Shown here: piece after piece, positions 26,858 to 35,697 of the stretch
Position numbering within the stretch: the first letter of the stretch is position 1
Layout: every line of letters starts with the position of its first letter
Assembly: GCF_023520795.1 (NCBI RefSeq)
Contig: NZ_CP046605.1
Span: 992,001-1,056,000 of the forward strand
DNA: 64,000 nucleotides
Direction of reading: 5' to 3'
From: Corynebacterium accolens
Lineage (GTDB): Bacteria > Actinomycetota > Actinomycetes > Mycobacteriales > Mycobacteriaceae
Notes under the pieces: model-generated
Database searches by the model: none
Seen by the model: only the letters and a program-made list of their open reading frames with translations
What the model was told of the DNA's origin: nothing
Position numbers and translations under genes: made by a program

Positions 26858-27679
26858 ATGGCAGTCAAAGGCGATGACAATGTCATCTACGCAAACTTTG
26901 GCACCCGCAAGCGCGTAAGCACCCCGGATGAGGTCAACCATGTTGACCGCAGCGGGCGGCTGCTGTCCAAGACCGCCGCTCGGATTTCTTCCTTTACCAG
27001 CCATGACGCGGACCGGGGGCGGATTACCCGCGGGCGCCAGTACGCCGAGGGCGGGCACGTCGTTGGTTTGGAGATCCGTAACGGTGCCATCCATGGGCGC
27101 GTGGCCGGTTCCCAGAACGAGCCGTTTTCCGTACTCATCCAGCTGCCGTACCGCGATAATGACGATATCGCGGCACTCGCCGGGCAATTCGCGCGCACGC
27201 CCAATTCCGTAGCGAATGCGCGCAAGGGCCTGCTATCTGAGGAAGCGCTGGATACCTTGTTCGCCAGCGACGCCGAAGATCTGCGTCTTTCCTGCACCTG
27301 CCCGGATTCCGCCTATACCTGCAAGCACATCGTGGCGGTGGGATATAGGCTCGCCACCCGCGCGGATGCGGATCCCGCCGTGATTTTCAATATGCGCGGG
27401 TTAGACTTTGCGCGCCTTGAAAAGGCCGTCATGGAGCAATCGCAGCAGGTCTCCCGTGAAAGCTTTGGCGCCAGCGATTTATCCGCGGAAGAAAAGAACG
27501 ACGTGTTCTGGAATGGCCGCGAGATGCCTAAGCTGCCACAGCCCAAGGTGGCCCCAGCATTGGAGGATTCCGATCCTGACCTCTTGCGCAAGGCCCTTCG
27601 AGCCGTATCGCATACCAATATCGATCTCTTGCGCGCCGTGTCCGATATTGAAGACCTCTACTACCACTTAACGCACTGA
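26858..27679 (+). CDS. SWIM zinc-finger protein
   Basis: A 273-residue protein whose zinc site is CTCPDSAYTCKH (residues about 147-158), the C-x-C-xn-C-x-H pattern of SWIM domains that bind DNA or proteins. It is usually encoded next to an SNF2 ATPase and probably works with it. The region before it (residues 1-145) is a conserved partner domain with RGRQYAEGGHVVGLEIRNG. The C-terminus (SDPDLLRKALRAVSHTNIDLLRAVSDIEDLYYHL) looks helical. The start has AAGGAG 7 bases upstream. The next gene begins two bases after the stop. Confidence 0.88.
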   Translation: MAVKGDDNVIYANFGTRKRVSTPDEVNHVDRSGRLLSKTAARISSFTSHDADRGRITRGRQYAEGGHVVGLEIRNGAIHGRVAGSQNEPFSVLIQLPYRDNDDIAALAGQFARTPNSVANARKGLLSEEALDTLFASDAEDLRLSCTCPDSAYTCKHIVAVGYRLATRADADPAVIFNMRGLDFARLEKAVMEQSQQVSRESFGASDLSAEEKNDVFWNGREMPKLPQPKVAPALEDSDPDLLRKALRAVSHTNIDLLRAVSDIEDLYYHLTH

Positions 27680-27681
27680 TT

Positions 27682-28797
27682 ATGACTGCAACGACCTTTA
27701 TCCACACGTCCGACTTCCAGCTGGGCATGACCCGCTGGTTCTTGAAGGGGGAGGCGCAAGGTCGTTTCAACGATGACCGCGAGTCCGCCATCATGCACCT
27801 AGGCCAGCTCGCGGAGGAGGTCGGCGCGGAGTTCATCGTCGTCGCCGGCGACGTATTTGAACACAATGCGCTCTCCCGGGAGATCTTGGCCCGCGCTACC
27901 GAGATGTTTAAACGCTTGCCCGTGCCGGTATATGTGCTGCCGGGAAACCACGATCCGCTGGTCGCGGACTCGGTGTTTTATCGCACCAGCGCCGACAACG
28001 TGCACGTCATCGCGGATTCTGAGCCCATCGAGGTGCGCAAGGGCGTGGAATTGGTGGGGGCGCCGTACCTGTCCAAGCGCGCCAACCACGATTTGGTGCG
28101 TCAGGCTTTAGAGCCGCTCGAGCCCATGGAGGGGATTCGGATTGCGGTGGGCCATGGCCAGGTGGATTCGCGCTCTAGCGGGGGAGATGCCGATACCATC
28201 GACTTGGAATTCGTAGAGCAGTGCTTGGAGCGCGGGGTGATCGATTACTTGGCACTCGGCGATACTCACTCGACGGCCAGCCTGGGCACAACCGGCCGCG
28301 TCTGGTTCTCCGGCAGCCCGGAGACCACGGACTTTAAGGAGTGCTCCACCGGTGGTGGCGAGGCCGATTCCGGGAATGCGCTGGTGGTAAGGATTGAGGG
28401 GGAGGATATAGACATCGATAAGCGCAGCATTGGGCGCTGGACGTTTGAGGCCCTCGATGCCTCCGTCAATTCCACCGAGGATGTCGAGCGCTTCCTGCGC
28501 AGCCTGGAGGAGTACCCGGATAAGGTGCGCACGGCGGTTAAATACAGCCTGCAGGGGACCCTCGGCGTCGCGGCGCACGCCCGGCTGCAGCGTGGGCTGG
28601 ATGAGTTGGAGGCGGTCTTTGCCTCGCTGCGCCCGCGCGAGCGGACCATGGACCTGTTCCTGGAGCCTAGCGAAGATGAACTAGCCAACCTCGATATTTC
28701 CGGCTATGCCGCCGACGCCCTGCAGGAGCTGCTGGATAACCGCGAGGATCCGGTGGCCCGCGACGCCGCCAACCTGCTATTTCGCCTGGAAGGATAA
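27682..28797 (+). CDS. Mre11/SbcD-like metallophosphoesterase nuclease (DNA repair exonuclease family)
   Basis: A 371-residue calcineurin-type phosphoesterase. Motifs run in order: HTSDFQLGM (motif I), VVAGDVFE (II), LPGNHDP (III), VGHGQVD (IV) and LGDTHSTAS (V). In SbcD motif I is D-x-H. Here it is D-x-Q, a variant I recall from a side branch of this family, so metal binding may differ. A C-terminal region of about 120 residues would be the capping or partner-binding part. It is followed by an SbcC/Rad50-like ATPase gene 5 bases later, so the two probably form a nuclease-ATPase complex acting on DNA ends. Confidence 0.87.
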   Translation: MTATTFIHTSDFQLGMTRWFLKGEAQGRFNDDRESAIMHLGQLAEEVGAEFIVVAGDVFEHNALSREILARATEMFKRLPVPVYVLPGNHDPLVADSVFYRTSADNVHVIADSEPIEVRKGVELVGAPYLSKRANHDLVRQALEPLEPMEGIRIAVGHGQVDSRSSGGDADTIDLEFVEQCLERGVIDYLALGDTHSTASLGTTGRVWFSGSPETTDFKECSTGGGEADSGNALVVRIEGEDIDIDKRSIGRWTFEALDASVNSTEDVERFLRSLEEYPDKVRTAVKYSLQGTLGVAAHARLQRGLDELEAVFASLRPRERTMDLFLEPSEDELANLDISGYAADALQELLDNREDPVARDAANLLFRLEG

Positions 28798-28802
28798 ACC
28801 AC

Positions 28803-31391
28803 ATGCGCATCCACAGCTTAGAAATTAAAAACGTCCGCGGCATCGAGCATCTGGTGTTGGATGACCTTCCAGAAACCGGGGTGGTGGTCATTCACGGCGA
28901 GAACGAGGCCGGTAAATCCACCATCGTGGAGGCTCTCGATGTGGTGTTGACGGAAAAACACACGGCGCGCCCCAGCGGTATCCGGGACCTGCAGCCGGTG
29001 GGCAAGGACGTCTCGCCGGAGGTCATCGCGGATATTTCGGTAGGGCAGTACCGATTTCGCATTGCCAAGCGATGGTTGCAGAAGAAGTACTGCGAGCTGG
29101 CCATCTCCGCCCCGCGCCACGCGCAATATACCGGGCGCCAGGCCGATGACGAGCTGGAACAGATTTTAAGCGAGAACATGGATCGCCAGCTTCTCGATGT
29201 CCTCTTTATGCGCCAGGATGACCCCAATGACGCCATCTCCGCGGTGGGCATCCCGTCGCTGACGCAGGCCCTCGAGCAGGAGTCCGGCCTGGCAGAGGAC
29301 GAGGTATCCGGCGATGATTCCCAGCTTTTGGGCAAGGTAGATAAGGAATACAAGCGCTACTACACCGAAAAGACGGGCAAGGCAGCCGGCGAGTATAAAA
29401 AGGCCCAGGAGACCTTGGAGCGTGCCGAGCAAGAGCTGGAGGAAGCAACCGCTGCGGTGCGCGGGCTCGATTCCGTGGTGGAGCGCTACGAGCACCTGGA
29501 ACACCAGCAAGAAGAAGCCGAAGCGCAGCTTCCCGGGGCCCGCCAGGACCTTGCCGAGAAGCAAGCTGCCGCGGACGAAGCCGTGCAGGCCCAGCACCAA
29601 GTGGATGCGCACAAGGCCGAGCTCACCCGTGCTAAGGAGGACTTTCAGCGCGCGAAGGATGCGCAAACCCAGCGCCGGGAGATGGTCGAGGCGCTCGAGG
29701 CCGCTGGCACCGCAAAGTCGAGCGCCGCGGATAAACTTGCGACCGCCCGCGAGAAGGCCGCGGAGGAAAACGAGAATAAAGAGGCGGTGGAAAAGAAGCT
29801 GGCTACCGCCAAAGAGGACTACGCCACCGCGCGCGCAACGCTCAAGCAGGCGCGGCTGCATCAGGACAAGGAGACCTTTAAGCGCCTGGATAAGCGCCTG
29901 CTCAAGGTGGAGGAATTGGCTCGTGGCGTGGAGAAGGCTCAGGCGGAGATAGCCCAGCGCGGGCGCGAGATGACCGCCGCGGATGTCGAGGAACTCCGCA
30001 AGGCGGATGCCGATCTCGGCTTGGCCAAGCGCCTGCACGATGCCACCGCCGCCAAGGTGGAATTTTCCGGGCCCGAAGGCGCGGAGATTGGGGTGGATGG
30101 GAAGCTGGTGGACATCGGCAAGCAGCCCGCAATTGAGCTTGTCGATGGCCGCGAGATCACCATCGGCGATATCACCGCCCGCTTTGTGGCCGGTGCGTAC
30201 TCTTCCGATAAGACCCAGCGCGAGGTGGATCAGGCCGAGACGCGCCTGCAGGAGCTTTTCGATGCCACCGGCGTTGACTCCATCGCCGCCGCCGAGGCTC
30301 TGTACAAGGCACACAGCGAGCAGAATGCCGGGTTGGATGCCGCCACGCGCAAGCTCGAGGGCGAGTTGGGGCCGGATGATTTGGGCGAACTGCGCGCCCA
30401 GCACGCGGCGCTGAAGGACAAGGTCGCCGGGCTCGATGATGCCCCGGCCATGGATCTATCTGGTGCGGAAGAAGCTGAGGAAGAGGCGCGCGAGCTTGTC
30501 GATGCCCTCGACCGCGAGCTTATTCCCTTCCGCGATAGCCGCATCGCTCACGACGTGGTGCGCCTCGAAGCCGAGCTCGCGGCCGCCACCGAGAAGGCCG
30601 AGCGTGCCGAGCGCGAGTTGGCCGAAGCGCGGGAGAAAACCTCCGATGCCGGCTTGGAAGAAGAGACAGAGCGGTTGGGTGCTTTGGTAGGCAAGCTGCA
30701 GGAGCAGCTTTCTGAGATGGAGGCCGTGGACCTGGCCACCGCCCAGAGCCTGGTGGAGGGCGCGCAATCGCACCTGGACTACCTGCAGAATCAGGTGCAA
30801 GATGCGAAGGTGGAGCTCGGCAAGTTGTCTAGCGAGATTAATTATCACTCCGGCGCGGCAGAGCGCGAGCAGCAGGCGCAAGCAGAAGCCGAGATGGCCC
30901 AAGCGGTGCTAGAAAGCGTGGAAAAGCGCGCGCTGGCGGCACGCTACCTGCGCGAGCTGCTGCTCAAGCACCGCGATGCCGCGCGCCAGCGCTATGCCGA
31001 GCCCTTCGTGGCGGCGCTCGCCCAGCTGGCCCACACCATTTATGGCGGGGATATCAGCTTTGAATTGGCAGACGATCTCTCCGTGACCGCGCGCACCCGC
31101 GATAATGAAACTGTGGCCATGACCAGCCTGTCTGGCGGTGCGCGCGAACAGCTGGCCATCCTTACCCGCTTTGCCATCGCGCGCTTGGTGGCGGGGGAGG
31201 AAACCGTGCCGGTTATCGTCGATGACGCGCTGGGCTCCACCGACGCCCACCGCCTGCAACTGATGTCCACTTTGTTCTCACAGGTGGGCCGCGAGAACCA
31301 GGTTTTGGTCTTTACCTGCATGCCGCAGCGCTATTCCCGGGTGCCTGGGCGTAGCGAGCGCGACATCGCCACGCTGAAGGAGGTAATCTAG
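28803..31391 (+). CDS. SbcC/Rad50-like AAA ATPase with coiled coils (YhaN-like)
   Basis: An 862-residue SMC-type ATPase. Walker A is HGENEAGKST (residues about 31-40). Then come two long coiled-coil arms rich in Glu, Lys, Ala and Gln (about 195-400 and 500-720). The C-terminal ATPase half has the ABC signature SLSGGAREQLAI and Walker B VPVIVDDALG. The middle hinge has no obvious CxxC zinc hook, so it resembles YhaN-type partners more than true Rad50. It should pair with the upstream phosphoesterase to process DNA ends or branched DNA. GGAAGGA precedes the ATG. The MarR gene follows after 5 bases. Confidence 0.88.
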   Translation: MRIHSLEIKNVRGIEHLVLDDLPETGVVVIHGENEAGKSTIVEALDVVLTEKHTARPSGIRDLQPVGKDVSPEVIADISVGQYRFRIAKRWLQKKYCELAISAPRHAQYTGRQADDELEQILSENMDRQLLDVLFMRQDDPNDAISAVGIPSLTQALEQESGLAEDEVSGDDSQLLGKVDKEYKRYYTEKTGKAAGEYKKAQETLERAEQELEEATAAVRGLDSVVERYEHLEHQQEEAEAQLPGARQDLAEKQAAADEAVQAQHQVDAHKAELTRAKEDFQRAKDAQTQRREMVEALEAAGTAKSSAADKLATAREKAAEENENKEAVEKKLATAKEDYATARATLKQARLHQDKETFKRLDKRLLKVEELARGVEKAQAEIAQRGREMTAADVEELRKADADLGLAKRLHDATAAKVEFSGPEGAEIGVDGKLVDIGKQPAIELVDGREITIGDITARFVAGAYSSDKTQREVDQAETRLQELFDATGVDSIAAAEALYKAHSEQNAGLDAATRKLEGELGPDDLGELRAQHAALKDKVAGLDDAPAMDLSGAEEAEEEARELVDALDRELIPFRDSRIAHDVVRLEAELAAATEKAERAERELAEAREKTSDAGLEEETERLGALVGKLQEQLSEMEAVDLATAQSLVEGAQSHLDYLQNQVQDAKVELGKLSSEINYHSGAAEREQQAQAEAEMAQAVLESVEKRALAARYLRELLLKHRDAARQRYAEPFVAALAQLAHTIYGGDISFELADDLSVTARTRDNETVAMTSLSGGAREQLAILTRFAIARLVAGEETVPVIVDDALGSTDAHRLQLMSTLFSQVGRENQVLVFTCMPQRYSRVPGRSERDIATLKEVI

Positions 31392-31396
31392 TCCTT

Positions 31397-31903
31397 ATGT
31401 CTGAACAAACCCGCTGGTTAAACGATGATGAACAGGAGCTATGGCGCCTATTACTGGCCGCGACCCGCAAGATAGATAGGGGCATGGACGAGACTCTTAA
31501 GGCGGGCGGGGAAATCTCCGTCTCCGAATTCGCGGTCTTGGTATCCCTTTCGGAAGCCCCAGATCAGCACCTGCGTTTGCGCGACCTGTGCACGGAGCTC
31601 GCCTGGGATCGCTCGCGCGCCTCCCACCAGGTCACCCGCATGGAAAAGCGCGGGCTCTTGGTTAAAGAAAAAACCACCGATGATGGCCGCGGGGTCAACG
31701 TGCATATCACGGAGGCAGGGCTCCACCACCTCGAGCGCGCGGCCCCCGAGCACGTGGAATCCGTCCGCCGCTTGGTCTTTGATCATCTCCACGCGGATGA
31801 CGTTCCCGCGCTCAAGCGCTTTTTCCACGGGGTATTGCAGGTCAATAACATCCCAGGCTATTCGGGATTCGTCCCGGATTCTTTATTGAATGGAGGAAAA
31901 TAA
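31397..31903 (+). CDS. MarR-family transcriptional regulator
   Basis: A 168-residue dimeric winged-helix repressor. Residues 60-100 give the HTH and wing (LRLRDLCTELAWDRSRASHQVTRMEKRGLL, then KEKTTDDGRGVNVHITEAG). Flanking helices would form the dimer interface. AAGGAGG 14 bases upstream overlaps the end of the ATPase gene. It is the fifth gene in the co-directional run that begins with the SNF2 helicase and may control that run or the small proteins behind it. The ligand is unknown. Confidence 0.9.
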   Translation: MSEQTRWLNDDEQELWRLLLAATRKIDRGMDETLKAGGEISVSEFAVLVSLSEAPDQHLRLRDLCTELAWDRSRASHQVTRMEKRGLLVKEKTTDDGRGVNVHITEAGLHHLERAAPEHVESVRRLVFDHLHADDVPALKRFFHGVLQVNNIPGYSGFVPDSLLNGGK

Positions 31904-31910
31904 CACCGCC

Positions 31911-32210
31911 ATGATGGGACAAGAACTTTTCCAGCAACCGAAAAAGCAGCATAAAACGTATGGCTTAACGGCCTTGGGTGAGCTGGGCCAGCGCATTGGT
32001 GATCCAGAGGCTTTTGCTGAGGACCGTGCCGATGCCGATCAGATTGCCGCGACGGAAGAAGCCTTGGAAGCCTACCCCGATTTCGCGGTGACCTTTGATG
32101 AGGATGCCGATGCCTGGATCGTGGGCGCGGAAGAGGACATCGAGAAAATGTTCGCGGACCGCGAGGCATTCCTCGAGGCTTTATTAAATGATGAAGATCC
32201 GGGGATCTAA
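31911..32210 (+). CDS. Small acidic hypothetical protein, 99 aa
   Basis: No recognised family. The N-terminus is basic and polar (FQQPKKQHKTYG). The rest is strongly acidic with predicted helices (DADQIAATEEALEAYPDF, EEDIEKMFADREAFLEALL). The frame also contains an ATG at 31890 that would overlap the MarR gene by 14 bases. I prefer the ATG at 31911 because GGAGG at about 31892-31896 precedes it, although the spacing is long. It may be translationally coupled to the MarR gene. Confidence 0.65.
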   Translation: MMGQELFQQPKKQHKTYGLTALGELGQRIGDPEAFAEDRADADQIAATEEALEAYPDFAVTFDEDADAWIVGAEEDIEKMFADREAFLEALLNDEDPGI

Positions 32211-32282
32211 TGCCACCGCGGAGGCCATAAACTGTTAAGATACTTTTAGTTAATCTTCGGTGAAGCGAGAGGTTTTATCATT

Positions 32283-32486
32283 ATGAACGAGCGCGAGGCT
32301 CAAGAACAACGCGAGGCGGCGGCCCGCCAGCAATCCGAGGGCTGGGTTTCCGTTTTTGTCCAGTGGATTCCCTACATGCTGCTGGCCGTAGTGCTGGTTG
32401 GCGCCATGTTCTTTGGTATGTACTACATCGAGCACGGCACCCTGGATATCACCCAGCCGATCACCAACGAATTCATCGTTGAGTAA
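32283..32486 (+). CDS. Small single-pass membrane protein, 67 aa
   Basis: A charged cytosolic N-terminus of 20 residues (MNEREAQEQREAAARQQSEG), one transmembrane helix (WIPYMLLAVVLVGAMFFGMYYI, about residues 28-50) and a short outside tail. GAGAGG 9-14 bases before the ATG is an acceptable ribosome binding site. No family name is known to me. A strong two-way terminator follows 14 bases after the stop. Confidence 0.7.
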   Translation: MNEREAQEQREAAARQQSEGWVSVFVQWIPYMLLAVVLVGAMFFGMYYIEHGTLDITQPITNEFIVE

Positions 32487-32500
32487 TTCTGCGCAATAGA

Positions 32501-32540
32501 AAAATCCGGCCTCCCTGGAAAGTGGGAGGCCGGATTTATT
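32501..32540. terminator. Bidirectional Rho-independent terminator
   Basis: Fourteen-base arms AAATCCGGCCTCCC (32502-32515) and GGGAGGCCGGATTT (32524-32537) with an 8-base loop. T-rich tracts lie on both sides, so it serves the small membrane protein on the plus strand and the ABC permease on the minus strand. Confidence 0.93.
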
Positions 32541-32541
32541 A

Positions 32542-33711
32542 TTATTTCTTGAGCACCTGGCGCCAAGTCATCTTCTTGCCGTTATTCAAGATGGCGCGGC
32601 GATAGATGCGCGCGACAACGACGAGAATGAGCGCGGTAACTACAGCGAGGACCGCGTAGCTTCCTGCCAAGCCCAGCCAGCTCATATTGCCGCCAGCAAC
32701 TTGGAGGGGAGCGACCAACATGGAGACCGGCGGCACCCAGCCCATGACCTGCATCCAGGTGGCATCCAAGTTGGTCCAGCCAAACATGGGGACATACATG
32801 GTGGCAAAGACGATGAGCAGGATGGGCATCTGCGTCGATTGCAGATCCTCGGTGCGCTGCACCATGGAGCCGGCTGCGGCATAGAGGCTGCCGAAGAATA
32901 AGAGACCGAGGATTTCCCCGACGAGCAGGGCAGCGATTAGACCATAGTCGAGCTGGATTTCGCTTGCTGCGCCAGTAAATGCCAGGGAAGCCACGCCGCC
33001 GGCCAAGATGAGGAAGGTGCCGAGCAGCCCGATAATGGTATTGCCAATGACCTTGCCTGCCAAGAAATCCACCGGGCGCACCGTGGAAAGGATGATTTCG
33101 ACCACGCGCGAAGACTTCTCTTCTGTAACGCGCCCACCGATGAGCCCTGCGAAGGTCATGATGGAAAAGACCACTACGATGGCGGCGATAAGGACGATGG
33201 CAACATTGCCCATCTGTTCTTCGGAGGCTTCATCTGTTTCCAGATCTACCGCGGTCACCTTGGTCGATGGGGTGGCGGCGGCAAGCTCTTGGGGATCAAT
33301 ATTCAGCGTATCTAGTGCCTCTGCCTGCGCCTGCGCCGCAACCACTTGATTGACTGTGGTGGAGATCGTGGTGGAGACGGTGCCGTTGGCCAAAAGCTCC
33401 CACCCCTCGTCGTTGGCGGGCACGAGGGCGGCGTCGACGTCGCCGTCATCGATAAGCTGCACCGCGCCATCTCGGTCATCTGCGGCCTGCGTCTCCAGCC
33501 CGGAATCAGCGAATGCGTCTGCCTCCATGCCCACCACGGCGACGGAGTCTGGTTCATCGTCACCACCGGACAGCAAGTCAATGATGATGGGGGTGGCGAT
33601 GGCACCAATGATAAGCAGCAGCATCATGATGACAACGGATTTGGTCTTGAGGGCAACCGCCATTTCGCGCTTGGCGACGGTCCCTATGGTCTTCATTGCC
33701 GAATACTGCAT
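32542..33711 (-). CDS. ABC-2 type transporter permease (NatB-like)
   Basis: A 389-residue membrane component of an exporter. It has an N-terminal helix (VVIMMLLLIIGAIATPIII), then an external domain of about 130 residues, then five C-terminal helices with the segment GLIGGRVTEEKSSRVVEIILSTV that is typical of NatB/ABC-2 permeases linked to Na+ or peptide/drug efflux. GAGGAGG for its ATG at 33711 lies within the end of the ATPase gene, so translation is coupled. The 3' end abuts a bidirectional terminator. Substrate unknown. Confidence 0.88.
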   Translation of the reverse strand: MQYSAMKTIGTVAKREMAVALKTKSVVIMMLLLIIGAIATPIIIDLLSGGDDEPDSVAVVGMEADAFADSGLETQAADDRDGAVQLIDDGDVDAALVPANDEGWELLANGTVSTTISTTVNQVVAAQAQAEALDTLNIDPQELAAATPSTKVTAVDLETDEASEEQMGNVAIVLIAAIVVVFSIMTFAGLIGGRVTEEKSSRVVEIILSTVRPVDFLAGKVIGNTIIGLLGTFLILAGGVASLAFTGAASEIQLDYGLIAALLVGEILGLLFFGSLYAAAGSMVQRTEDLQSTQMPILLIVFATMYVPMFGWTNLDATWMQVMGWVPPVSMLVAPLQVAGGNMSWLGLAGSYAVLAVVTALILVVVARIYRRAILNNGKKMTWRQVLKK

Positions 33712-33714
33712 GGG

Positions 33715-34617
33715 CTAGGCCTCCTCGGTGCTGGTGGTGCTGGTGACGACGTCTTGGAAAAGCTCGGTAAGGTCTGGGACCTTGAGGCCGAAGGAGTGGA
33801 CGGGGCCAGCGGCCATGGCAGCGCGCAAGATGGCTTGGTCATCGGTGCCATCATCGGCCTCGAGCACCACGCCCTGGTCAGTTGCCTCAACCAAGTGAGT
33901 GCCCTCCGGGTACCACCCGCGTGCAGGGGTTTCCACCGCATAGCGCGAAGCTCCCTGGGTACGCAGCTCATCTACCGTGCCCTCTGCTACCATGCGGCCT
34001 TGCGTGACGATGCCCACGTGGTCGCACAAGCGCTGCACCAAGTCCAGTTGGTGGGAAGAAAAGATGACCGGCACCCCGCGGGCGGCGCGCTCGCGCAACA
34101 TGTCTGACATGACATTGACCGCAACGGGGTCCAAGCCGGAAAAGGGCTCATCCAGAATCAACATATCCGGATCGTGAATGAGGGAGGCGGCCAGCTGCAC
34201 GCGCTGCTGGTTGCCCAAGGACAAGTCATCCAACTTGTCGTCCTGGCGCTCTCCCAGCCCTAGCTGTTCCAGCAGCTCCGAGCCGGATTTCTGGGCGGCC
34301 TGCTTGCTCATGCCGTGCAGGGTGCCCAGAAACGTCAGCTGGCTAAGCAGCGGTTCCTTGCCGTAGAGTCCGCGCTCTTCGGGCATATAGCCAATGCGGC
34401 GGCGGTTATCGTCATTAATGGGGGAGCCATCGAAATATACCTCGCCGGAGTCTTTCGCGAGCACGCCCAGCGCGATGCGCATGGTGGTGGACTTGCCCGC
34501 GCCATTGGAACCGACGAAACCGAAGATCTCGCCCTCCTGCACGCTAAAGGTCATATCCCGCAGCGCGCGGACACTGCCAAAAGATTTATTAAGATGGTCA
34601 ATTTCTAAGGTGGGCAA
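33715..34617 (-). CDS. ABC transporter ATP-binding protein (NatA-like)
   Basis: A 300-residue ATPase partner of the permease. Walker A is GSNGAGKST (residues about 38-46), the signature is LSLGNQQRVQLA, and Walker B is MLILDEPFSGLD with the switch His in IFSSHQLD. The C-terminal 80 residues form the extra domain seen in NatA/CcmA-like exporters ATPases. The start is a TTG at 34617 with GGAGG seven bases before it. No nearer ATG is in frame with the conserved N-terminus (PTLEIDHLNKSFG). Confidence 0.9.
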   Translation of the reverse strand: MPTLEIDHLNKSFGSVRALRDMTFSVQEGEIFGFVGSNGAGKSTTMRIALGVLAKDSGEVYFDGSPINDDNRRRIGYMPEERGLYGKEPLLSQLTFLGTLHGMSKQAAQKSGSELLEQLGLGERQDDKLDDLSLGNQQRVQLAASLIHDPDMLILDEPFSGLDPVAVNVMSDMLRERAARGVPVIFSSHQLDLVQRLCDHVGIVTQGRMVAEGTVDELRTQGASRYAVETPARGWYPEGTHLVEATDQGVVLEADDGTDDQAILRAAMAAGPVHSFGLKVPDLTELFQDVVTSTTSTEEA

Positions 34618-34740
34618 GGGGTATCCTCCATGGCTCGCCTATACTGCATAACTTTTGTGATTCTAGATACCTTAGTATTTCATAAGCCTAATAGTTTGAC
34701 AATGGAATCCATTGAAAGCCAGGTTGCATGGGTCAAGCCC

Positions 34741-34780
34741 CTACCGAGTAGGTAGGAATAGAAAGTGCTATCTAGGTGCT
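34741..34780. promoter_or_regulatory. Inverted and direct repeats ahead of the PanAT-like pair, candidate operator
   Basis: CTACC (34741-34745) and GGTAG (34751-34755) form an inverted repeat with a 5-base spacer. GTGCT occurs at 34766-34770 region and again at 34776-34780. They precede the AAGGAGG of the first gene by 25-60 bases, where autoregulation of a toxin-antitoxin operon would be expected. The rest of the gap from 34618 shows no other clear element. Confidence 0.35.
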
Positions 34781-34814
34781 GTAACGTTAAGAACAAGCAG
34801 GAAGGAGGTGCACA

Positions 34815-35264
34815 ATGAAGCAATTCACTGCCCGCCAAATCGCAGAATGGCTCGTAGCTTGGGCTGAAGAAACCGAAGAAGCCGATCTCACTCCGCTGAA
34901 AATTCAAAAGCTGCTTTATTACGCAAAGGGTCTTTATATGCGAGCCTCCGGAGGGGTACCACTCTTCAATGAACGGATGGAAGCATGGGCCCACGGACCT
35001 GTCGTTGTAGACATCTACCACGAGCTTAAAAAGTACGGCAAGAGCCCCATCGACCCCGATACGTTTATTTCTGATGACTTCAACTGGGACGATTACCGGC
35101 CTGTGGAAGATACCTTGATTGAAGTATGGAATAAGTACGGGCCCTATTCCGCATGGGCTTTACGTAATAAAACCCACACGGAGTCGCCTTGGAAGAAAAA
35201 CTTCGTTGAAGAAGAACGGGGGCTCGAGATTTCCGATGCAGACCTCAAAGAGTACTTCGACTAG
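34815..35264 (+). CDS. Panacea-domain (DUF4065) antitoxin-like protein
   Basis: A 149-residue protein with the Panacea signature in order: LTPLKIQKLLYYAKGLYM, then the Leu-Phe segment VPLFNERMEAWAHGPVVVDIY, then HELKKYG. Panacea proteins (PanA) are antitoxins that neutralise many unrelated toxins by direct binding. A perfect AAGGAGGT lies 7 bases before the ATG. The toxin-like gene begins two bases after the stop. Base composition is clearly more AT-rich than in the flanking genes, suggesting acquisition. Confidence 0.85.
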   Translation: MKQFTARQIAEWLVAWAEETEEADLTPLKIQKLLYYAKGLYMRASGGVPLFNERMEAWAHGPVVVDIYHELKKYGKSPIDPDTFISDDFNWDDYRPVEDTLIEVWNKYGPYSAWALRNKTHTESPWKKNFVEEERGLEISDADLKEYFD

Positions 35265-35266
35265 AT

Positions 35267-35695
35267 ATGGGAAAGAAAAGTAAGAGACGTGGCACTCGGC
35301 CTGCCTCAAAGAGTCACAGTGGTGCCGATACAAGCGTCTTGAGTGCCATAAGAGCAGCATCAAACGAATACCCGCTCCTGTCCACAACGTTTTTGCAGAG
35401 CGGATGGGGATTCGGGAAAATGACCGATAGAATGCGCAGGGAATTCCTCGACAAATGGCACAAACGCTCACTAATTTCTTGGACAGATCTCGTTAATCAC
35501 CACAGGCACGGGCTCGGCTCGGAATTTATCCCAAAAAACGAAATCAAAGCTCAAATCCCTAGGCAGTTCCAAGAGCTAACCAGATTCCGCGTTTTCCGGC
35601 ACCAAGAAAACCTTCCATTCGTTGGCTGGAAAGACGGTGGAATTTTCTACGTTCTATGGATAGAGACTAAGTATGGGGATCTTTACTCACATTAA
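35267..35695 (+). CDS. Putative toxin paired with the Panacea antitoxin
   Basis: A 142-residue basic protein with a disordered Lys/Arg/Ser-rich first 25 residues. Conserved-looking blocks are SGWGFGKMTDRMRREFLD, SWTDLVNHHRHG and, at the end, FVGWKDGGIFYVLWIETKYG. The C-terminal pattern (Arg, then GWxDG, then FxVLWI, then an aromatic and acidic tail) resembles small RelE-like toxins, but I cannot assign catalytic residues. Position directly behind a Panacea antitoxin is the main argument. It shares the low GC of the antitoxin gene. Target, probably translation, is inference. Confidence 0.65.
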   Translation: MGKKSKRRGTRPASKSHSGADTSVLSAIRAASNEYPLLSTTFLQSGWGFGKMTDRMRREFLDKWHKRSLISWTDLVNHHRHGLGSEFIPKNEIKAQIPRQFQELTRFRVFRHQENLPFVGWKDGGIFYVLWIETKYGDLYSH

Positions 35696-35697
35696 AG

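Noticed and set aside
29166-30404. Open frame of 412 codons on the minus strand inside the SbcC-like gene
   Set aside because: Leu/Gly-rich mirror of the coiled-coil codons; not a membrane protein pattern with plausible loops.
34680-35021. Minus-strand frame of 113 codons over the Panacea gene
   Set aside because: Antisense to a gene with a clear domain and ribosome binding site.
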